DNA of 64,000 nt. It comes from Acanthosepion pharaonis. Its lineage: Eukaryota > Mollusca > Cephalopoda > Sepiida > Sepiidae. This document shows, piece by piece, positions 58,373 through 64,000 of this stretch. The notes beneath the pieces were generated by a model. That model was not told the DNA's origin and ran no database searches. It saw nothing but the letters and a program-made list of their open reading frames with translations. Every line of letters starts with the position of its first letter. Positions within the stretch are counted from its first letter, which is position 1. Where the stretch lies: positions 1,848,501-1,912,500 of the forward strand of contig CAHIKZ030000058.1 of assembly GCA_903632075.3 (NCBI GenBank), given 5' to 3'. A program made the translations under genes and the position numbers.

Positions 58373-58375
<3 letters not shown>
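58238..58375 (+). repeat. LINE 3' UTR tail with (GATA)n
   Basis: TTCCATAACCTGTAATTATT and the final AAAAATGAAGATAGACAGAT correspond, in the opposite strand, to 56865-56940. GATA-type repeats follow to 58368. Confidence 0.65.

Positions 58376-58411
<36 letters not shown>
58376..58411. repeat. (AT)n at a SINE 3' end
   Basis: It ends the minus-strand SINE that follows. Confidence 0.9.
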
Positions 58412-58415
<4 letters not shown>

Positions 58416-58432
58416 GCGTATATATGTATATA

Positions 58433-58742
58433 TTTCTGAAATGAGGTATTATGTACACTATTTACATTTTCGGACTATATTCCTCATATTTATCACAACG
58501 GTTCGGCCGTTGTACGTTCCGGCCTTCTTCAGATGGTTGGAATGTCGAACTGAACCCTTTATTTCGTTCGCTGGGTACACTGTTCTAGTTCCACGTGCCA
58601 TGGCTAATGGATGTCAGTTATCAGTTATCTCCTGTTAATTCCCCTCTCCAAGTTCTCCACCGCCTTAACCAGGTATTGAAGTTTGGGTCTGGTCACTGGA
58701 TCTAACTAACGCCTTATCCACTGTTCCATGTGTCCTTGAGGA
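58433..58742 (-). repeat. SINE family 1, full length, minus strand
   Basis: On the minus strand it starts CAAGGACACATGGAACAGTG at about 58732, with GGATAAGGCGTTAGTTAG after it, and carries a degraded B box (TTCAATACCTGG). The body and tail match the copy at 1498. It lies directly 3' of, and in the same orientation as, the Penelope-like remnant at 58760. Confidence 0.85.
58501..58532 (-). ncRNA. Hammerhead-like module in SINE tail
   Basis: The minus strand reads CTGAAGA, A, GGCCG, a 10-base loop, CGGCC, then GAACC in place of GAAAC. The arms are perfect for five pairs. Confidence 0.5.
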
Positions 58743-58759
58743 CATCTGTGTATGGATGT

Positions 58760-59910
58760 CTGGGTATTATAAATCTAATGTCTTCAGCAACCATTTCTAC
58801 CAGTGCTTATATTTCAATTTTTGCTGATATCATTGAATATTTTTTTTACCAAGACTCATATTGCAATTTTCGTTGTTATTATTGCTTTTCTATAGCACTC
58901 CTTATTAATGGTTCCCATATTGTATTCATTTCTATGCTTGGTCGGCTCAGGAGATTTTTGTGGCCTAGCATATGTACGGAATGGTAAAGTTTACGAATTT
59001 TCCATTGATGCTCTTTGTCTATGATTTCAACCTGATTCCACAGAGGGCGGTGATTTCTCTTTTCTTTACATATGTGGTCAGCCACGTCTGATTTTCCATT
59101 TCCCTTTCTGTTACAGCTTTTTGGTGTTCTTGAAGCCTTACATTAAGAGGGCAGCCTGTCTCTCTTTTAAATTTCTTTCTGCAGCTGCACGGGATAGCGT
59201 ACACACAGTCTTTAGTCATGTTCTCCTCTATGGGGGAGGGTATTCCTCGGGGGAGGGTATTCCTCGGGGGAGGGTATTCCTCGGGGGAGGGTATTCCTCG
59301 GGGGAGGATATTCCTCGGGAGAGATATCTGCGAAGTGTCGTCCAGCTACCTTATAGTTGTCCTGATGTAATATGGAGCGCAGATCCTTTGTATTTTCTCC
59401 GATAACCCTTTCGCATAAGGCAGGCAGACTGTTTTCTGAGTGTTATTGTCCTCCTCTTATACCCGCCTCTCCAAGTTTATTGGGTCTGCTGCCATGTACC
59501 CAGGGTAGTTGTTACGTTGTAGGGTAATGCTTATAATGACCAATTCTTTAACTAATGTCTCAGTGTCGCCAGTTATGACTTTTACTCGGTGTTGTAAACA
59601 GCGGGCGATCCCATTCTTTACGCTGTATGGATGGAGTTGAAATTACTGTCCAGTGAATGTCAGTTTGCGGTATACGGATGTCTTGAACCCATGCTCTGTT
59701 CGAAATATTAGAACATGCAGGAATGGGATTGTGTTGTTACTCTCTTTCTTCATCGTGATCTCTATCGAAGGTCTTATTGAGTTCACATGGTCCAGTAGAA
59801 CCTGGCATCTTCCTGGTGTGCCCAGTGTATGAAGGTGTCACCTACATATCTTAACCATAGAGTTGGCCTTAGAGAGATAGATTCTAATACCATTTCCTCA
59901 AAGTATTCCA
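58760..59910 (-). pseudogene. Penelope-like RT and GIY-YIG endonuclease, broken
   Basis: On the minus strand LRPTLWLRYVGDTFIHW (about 59870-59822) is the RT active site with G in place of the first D of YVDD. Thumb text such as STIHTA and NTKDLRSILHQDNYKVAG-like pieces follow to about 59330. The endonuclease reads DCVYAIPCSC, RETGCPLNVRLQEHQKAVTE (59213-59120) and, after a frame change, ICKEKRNHRPLWNQVEIIDK and RPSIEMNTIWEPLI (about 59075-58900). This lineage differs from that at 25.5 kb. A minisatellite splits it at 59231-59323. Confidence 0.75.
59231..59323. repeat. 17-bp minisatellite inside the Penelope-like remnant
   Basis: About 5.5 units of TATTCCTCGGGGGAGGG in tandem. Four are identical and the last two carry changes. 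Seventeen is not a multiple of three, so each unit shifts the frame. Confidence 0.9.
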
Positions 59911-60006
59911 CCAGCAATAGAATACTTTTGAAATTAACGCCAGATCGAAACCGCGTACAATTTCTCTCTTATTCAAGACGTATTTTAATGGACCTCATGA
60001 TTTTCA

Positions 60007-60009
<3 letters not shown>

Positions 60010-60071
<62 letters not shown>
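60010..60071. repeat. (AT)n microsatellite
   Basis: About 62 bases; the end of the tail of the minus-strand module at 60186. Confidence 0.95.
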
Positions 60072-60075
<4 letters not shown>

Positions 60076-60185
60076 TTAAAAATTGTGCTATATTTATAGG
60101 ATAAAGTGTTCAATATCAGATATAGAGCGTATGTAAATAGAATATAAAAGTGAACAGTGAAGCCAACACTCGGAGGAGACAGGCT

Positions 60186-60210
60186 GTTTCATGCTGGACG
60201 CAATCGTCAG
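60186..60210 (-). ncRNA. Hammerhead-like module, first of a head-to-head pair
   Basis: The minus strand reads CTGACGA, T, arms TGC and GCA around GTCCA, T, GAAACAGCCTGTC. The tail of about 115 bases matches the one at 23607-23721 and ends in (AT)n. Confidence 0.5.
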
Positions 60211-60240
60211 GCCGCCTCGTGTTACAGCTTTTTGGTCGGA

Positions 60241-60265
60241 CTGATGTTTGCGTCCAGCATGAAAC
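60241..60265 (+). ncRNA. Hammerhead-like module, second of the pair
   Basis: It reads CTGATGT, T, TGC, GTCCA, GCA, T, GAAACAGACTGTC. The last core A is T. Its tail CTTCAATATTCACTTTTA leads into (CA)n and (AT)n at 60305-60420. Confidence 0.5.
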
Positions 60266-60304
60266 AGACTGTCGCCTCTCAGTGGTGACTTCAATATTCA
60301 CTTT

Positions 60305-60335
60305 TACACACACATACAAACACACACACACACAC

Positions 60336-60420
<85 letters not shown>
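60305..60420. repeat. (CA)n-(TA)n compound microsatellite
   Basis: CA with interruptions to 60370, then TA to 60420. Confidence 0.95.
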
Positions 60421-60424
<4 letters not shown>

Positions 60425-60483
60425 AGCTAGCAGTATATACTTACATTTTGCCGTTCTTTCATTATCTCTAATATCTCTCCGCC

Positions 60484-60484
<1 letters not shown>

Positions 60485-60546
<62 letters not shown>
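60485..60546. repeat. (CT)n-(AT)n compound microsatellite
   Basis: CT at 60485-60502 and AT at 60503-60544, followed by a G run. Confidence 0.95.
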
Positions 60547-60556
<10 letters not shown>

Positions 60557-60679
60557 GGGGGGGTGCTTGCGCAATTGGTAAATTGTCGTCTAAATTACGC
60601 AAAAATGCAAATAACACTGACTTATCATTTTGACATATATATTTACCAATAATAGACGGAAATATCATGAAATGCTACT

Positions 60680-61250
60680 AGAATGATTCAACAACTTTGA
60701 CATTGGCTTCAACTACGGCTTGCAGACGTCTTCAGAATCTCCTGCATCTCTTCTGGATAGTCTTATGTTTTTTAAGATGGTGAATGCTGCCATAATCATT
60801 GTTTTTAGTTCATGTTTGGTGTTACAAGGAGTTTTGTTGGATTCACGTTCAATTGCGCCCCACACATAATAGTGAAGTCAGGTGCAGTCTGGTGGGTTCT
60901 GTAGCTAGATATAAAGAGTGATGTGGTCACAGATATTCTCTGACCGCCAGGACTGGGTTCTCCTTCTTGCATCGCATGTTGAAGAGACCTGTTACCAAAC
61001 ATTGGTTCTTTCAGGAGCTATTCTCTTGAACAAGGGCAGCACTAACTCCTCAAGGTACTTGATGTAGGCCATTGTGTTGTGTCTGAGGCCCTCACCAAAA
61101 AATTCTGGAGTTTTTGCTTATCAGAATCATCAGAATGGGATTTCCGAGTTGCTGTGTCTTGGAAATCACCATCAGACTCATCAAACTCTTTCAGAATCCT
61201 CCGCACTCTCCTCATATTGACAGCAAATTACTCTGAAATATTTATGTATA
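60680..61250 (-). pseudogene. Tc/mariner-superfamily transposase C-terminal remnant
   Basis: On the minus strand NMRRVRRILKEFDESDGDFQ (about 61228-61168) is followed by KKLQNFLVRA-type text, YIKYLEELVLPLF near 61068-61030, LQNPPDCT near 60905-60880, the segment YYVWGAIERESNKTPCNTKH in a shifted frame near 60870-60810, and LKTMIMAAFTILK. The YYxWGxxER segment follows the third catalytic residue in a Tc/mariner-related group. The acidic residue itself is not visible (NPPDCT replaces NSPDLNPxD). Broken by stops and shifts, no terminal repeat seen. Confidence 0.55.
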
Positions 61251-61368
61251 CATACATGCATATATGTGTGTGTGTGTCTTTTCATATGTATCTATTCCAG
61301 TATGTTTCTATCTATATCTCTATCCCTACTTCAGTCTGTTTATATGTCTCTATCTACTTCTATTTCCG

Positions 61369-61370
<2 letters not shown>

Positions 61371-61422
<52 letters not shown>
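61371..61422. repeat. (ATCT)n microsatellite
   Basis: About 12 tetranucleotide units. Confidence 0.95.
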
Positions 61423-61424
61423 AG

Positions 61425-61738
61425 TCATCTATCTCTCCTTCCGGTTATCTATCGATCAGTCTGCCTAAAACTATTAATGTCCTTTTTACATGATACATTT
61501 CTGGTTTCTCAAACTCTGCCTTCTGCTAATATATCTCGCTTATTATGACGTCACACACACCCTCACCTATACTCGCGCTCATATGAATGCGTAAATATGC
61601 ACTTGGTGACGCCTTTTTATCTACGTTGTCAATATATATAGTTAGCAGCAATTTCCGTAATATATTGGTCTAATTTTAATTGAGGCACAGATGGATTATT
61701 ACTTACGTTTCTGATAATACTATGACTGGGACATTAGA
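61425..61738. other. No gene recognised
   Basis: Unclassified flank between a microsatellite and the Penelope-like fragment. Confidence 0.35.
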
Positions 61739-61739
61739 G

Positions 61740-62166
61740 AATAAATTTTCTACGTAAATTGAGGCTACAGTTTATTGTTACGTTTAACATTTTTAGAATT
61801 ACTCCAAGAGTTGATTTGATGCTATATTTACTGGGAATCTGTCGTGTGAAAAGTTGGTTTGTGATTTTTGCTAATTGATATACAGGAGCAGGAATTTGAG
61901 ATATAATAGGATCGAGAGGATGATTTTGTTTGTTCTTTTTTTTTATAGTTGCATATGGGTAACCAGGCCTATAATCGCCCACTAATTTAGGAACTTTTTG
62001 ACCGTCCTGTTCGACATTATTTTCTGTGATAAGTTCGATATATTTTATTTCAGTTGCTTAATAGTATTACAGTTAATTTTTTTTTAATATCGTATGGTCA
62101 TTGAGTATCTGTTCTAGTAGTGTATTATATATATATAGTCCATCGACACGTTTGTGTAAAATTCCA
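61740..62166 (-). pseudogene. Penelope-like RT, N-terminal part (3' half of a split copy)
   Basis: On the minus strand YRPGYPYATIKKKNKQNHPL then DPIISQIPAPVYQLAKITNQ (61973-61860) matches the early RT segment PGYxYGTxKxHKxxxPLRPIISQIPTPxYxLAK of Penelope-like elements. The preceding piece up to 62166 ends in the 31-base run that recurs at 63166, where the upstream part continues. Confidence 0.65.
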
Positions 62167-62260
62167 TATATATATATATATATTGTTTAAAAGAATAAAG
62201 ATGTTTGCCTTCTGTACTTTTTAGCGATTATACCCGGGGATTGCATAGTTCCAATCAATT

Positions 62261-62369
<109 letters not shown>

Positions 62370-62403
62370 TGAACATAAATTCAACTCTTAGAGGCGGCAG
62401 TCT

Positions 62404-62428
62404 GTCTCATGCTATATGCAATCGTCAG
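62404..62428 (-). ncRNA. Hammerhead-like module, CTGACGA type
   Basis: The minus strand reads CTGACGA, T, TGC, ATATA, GCA, T, GAGAC, so the GAAAC box has one A-to-G change. The tail is short (about 40 bases) and enters (AT)n. Confidence 0.45.
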
Positions 62429-62437
62429 GCCACCTGA

Positions 62438-62682
<245 letters not shown>

Positions 62683-62739
62683 AAACGCGGCGCCTAGCGT
62701 CTCACGACCAACCATACTGTGTCTTTCTTTGAAAATACC

Positions 62740-62905
62740 TCCAGGACCGCTCTCAGGGACCAACAGGCAAAGGAGGAAGTACGGCAACACTATGCCATCG
62801 AACCCAGGTCGGACTTTCAGTTGCAACTACTGCAAACGTGTATGCTTGTCCCACATTGGACTTCACAAACATGCCTGCAAGCGACGAATAAAGGATCTCT
62901 CTTGA
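62740..62905 (+). pseudogene. LINE ORF2 C-terminal zinc-finger end
   Basis: In frame it reads DQQAKRRKYGNTMPSNPGRT (frames joined) then FSCNYCKRVCLSHIGLHKHA and CKRRIKDLS before a stop near 62904. The C-x2-C-x3-C...H...H/C pattern near the C-terminus is typical of several APE-type LINEs such as the family at 13855. It is followed by about 40 bases and (AT)n at 62948. Confidence 0.6.
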
Positions 62906-62940
62906 TCTTTGTTTTGCGACGCCAAGCCATAAAAGATGAT

Positions 62941-63043
<103 letters not shown>

Positions 63044-63165
63044 TGCATCACAAATAAATTTCGGTTTTGTTTATCAAATTTACTCTTCAAAATTGAAGTA
63101 CAGTTACATTTTCTTCAGTGATATTATTCACTATTATTTGCAGTCACTTGTTGCTGCTAAATATG

Positions 63166-63345
63166 TAGTCCATCGACACGTTTGTGTAAAATTCCACTAG
63201 TTTTGACGTCAAAATGATTTTAACAAAGTCTTGAATTTGGTTTTCATTAGAGAAAGATTTCGTCATCATAGTGTTTTGCATTGACTGCACAATGTCAAAA
63301 TCAGTTTTCGCAAGGCCAGCTGAATATGACCAACAAAGTTTCAAT
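63166..63345 (-). pseudogene. Penelope-like upstream part (5' half of the split copy)
   Basis: The 66-codon minus-strand frame reads KTDFDIVQSMQNTMMTKSFS and ends TSKLVEFYTNVSMDYI. The last block is encoded by the 31-base repeat and is repeated at the start of the 62166 fragment, so the two halves seem to have been continuous. The assignment rests mainly on that continuity. Confidence 0.45.
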
Positions 63346-63634
63346 TTTTTTTCCTTTGGTTATTCTTTGGGTGGTGACAGACGAGAACATATTTTAACCA
63401 ACTTCGTCCGCTGCCATTACCGTGCAAAACTAGGATATGTTAGTGTATACCAAATCTCTTCTTAATTCTATTGAGATTCATATCGATTCCAGATCATAAG
63501 TTGAACAGACCCATACAAATAATCTGGTCCCTTAGTTCGCATACATAAATGTATGCCGATTAAACTGAAAATGGAGTATGGCTGCCGTATCTAGGCAGGA
63601 GCTGCCTAATCCCTACTTTCAGACCTTGACCAAG
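63346..63634. other. No gene recognised
   Basis: Upstream flank of the 5S-like fragment. GAGTATGGCTGCCGTATCTA at 63572 has no match elsewhere in the window that I could see. Confidence 0.35.
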
Positions 63635-63705
63635 GCTTACTACCACATCGCATTAAGACACCGGTTCTCGTAAGATTACCCATGTTAAGCAAAGTCGAGC
63701 TTGGC
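63635..63705 (+). pseudogene. 5S rRNA-derived fragment, 3'-truncated
   Basis: From GCTTACTACCACATCGCATT through CACCGGTTCTCGTAAGATTA to GTTAAGCAAAGTCGAGCTTG the sequence follows the first ~71 nt of eukaryotic 5S rRNA (GCCTACGACCATACCACGTT..., ACACCGGTTCTCGTCCGATC, GTTAAGC...CGTCGAGC). About 48 nt of the 3' part, including the rest of the internal promoter, are missing, because an LTR begins there. Substitutions in loops and helices suggest a pseudogene or the head of a 5S-derived SINE rather than a working gene. Confidence 0.75.
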
Positions 63706-64000
63706 GTTGTGGATTCTGAGATGAAATCCGGTCTCAAATGAATGACAAACGCAGGAATGAAATATAGCAAATAAATGTATTGACGTAATAATACAGTTGG
63801 TAATACGGTTAGTAGATCCAGAATTGCGGTTAGTAGCAATAATAATGTATATATATAGTCTGGGAAATTCAGTATCGAAGTAGTACTTCCTTCTGAGTCT
63901 ACGTGCTCGCAACTGCGAAGCGGTTACGTCACACTCCCACTCTCACACTGTATCACTGTATCACTCTCTCAGTGTATCTCTGTCACTCACTCTCTCCCGG
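63706..64000 (-). repeat. LTR related to the 2.9-kb gypsy LTR, cut by the window edge
   Basis: Read on the minus strand it matches the LTR at 2934-3292 from GAGTGTGACGTAACCGCTT to the CCACAAC end, with clear divergence. Its 3' end is at 63706 and no primer site follows toward lower coordinates. It is therefore either a solo LTR or the 3' LTR of an element that continues past position 64000. Confidence 0.85.

Overview
This window looks like transposon-dominated intergenic DNA from an animal genome. The mix of tRNA-derived SINEs, jockey/CR1-like LINEs, Penelope-like elements with GIY-YIG endonucleases, mariner/Tc1 transposons and very frequent long (AT)n, (CA)n, (GA)n and (TCTA)n tracts fits a mollusc. 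A coleoid cephalopod such as an octopus is my best guess. That is an inference from repeat style; no host gene was recognised. Almost every protein-like stretch is a decayed piece of a mobile element.

Layout. 1-2.9 kb: SINE copies. 2.93-7.99 kb: a Ty3/gypsy element with both LTRs and a 5-bp target duplication, carrying broken gag, protease, RT/RNase H and integrase. 8-15.4 kb: LINE remnants, a foldback element, two copies of a class-II-tRNA SINE, a Tc1-like transposase remnant, a solo LTR and a LINE reverse transcriptase remnant. 15.5-17.5 kb: an unidentified GC-richer tandem repeat around a short Helitron. 18.8-23.6 kb: LINE 3' end, a mariner-like helix-turn-helix fragment, an endonuclease/RT LINE with a palindromic MITE inside it, and a mariner. 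23.7-28 kb: SINE and a ~2.4-kb head-to-head pair of Penelope-like 3' halves. 29-32.6 kb: decayed GIY-YIG retroelement and a nearly intact mariner. 33-44 kb: foldback copy, many LINE 3' ends, SINE and a second solo LTR. 44.8-50 kb: second mariner of the 22-kb family, SINE, LINE ends. 51-63.3 kb: Penelope-like remnants, an RT-bearing LINE, long microsatellites and a Tc/mariner transposase remnant. 63.6-64 kb: a 5S rRNA fragment abutting an inverted relative of the 2.9-kb LTR, cut by the window edge.

The main signal the standard annotation does not explain is a small RNA-like module: CTGANGA (or a decayed form), one extra base, a short hairpin whose arms co-vary between copies, then GAAA. It occurs about 19 times on both strands. 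Where the context is clear it lies 60-180 bases upstream, in its own orientation, of an (AT)n tract. It resembles the conserved core of hammerhead ribozymes, which are known from Penelope-like elements. Here it is also found in the tail of a tRNA-derived SINE. Retroposon 3' ends therefore seem to account for much of the microsatellite load.
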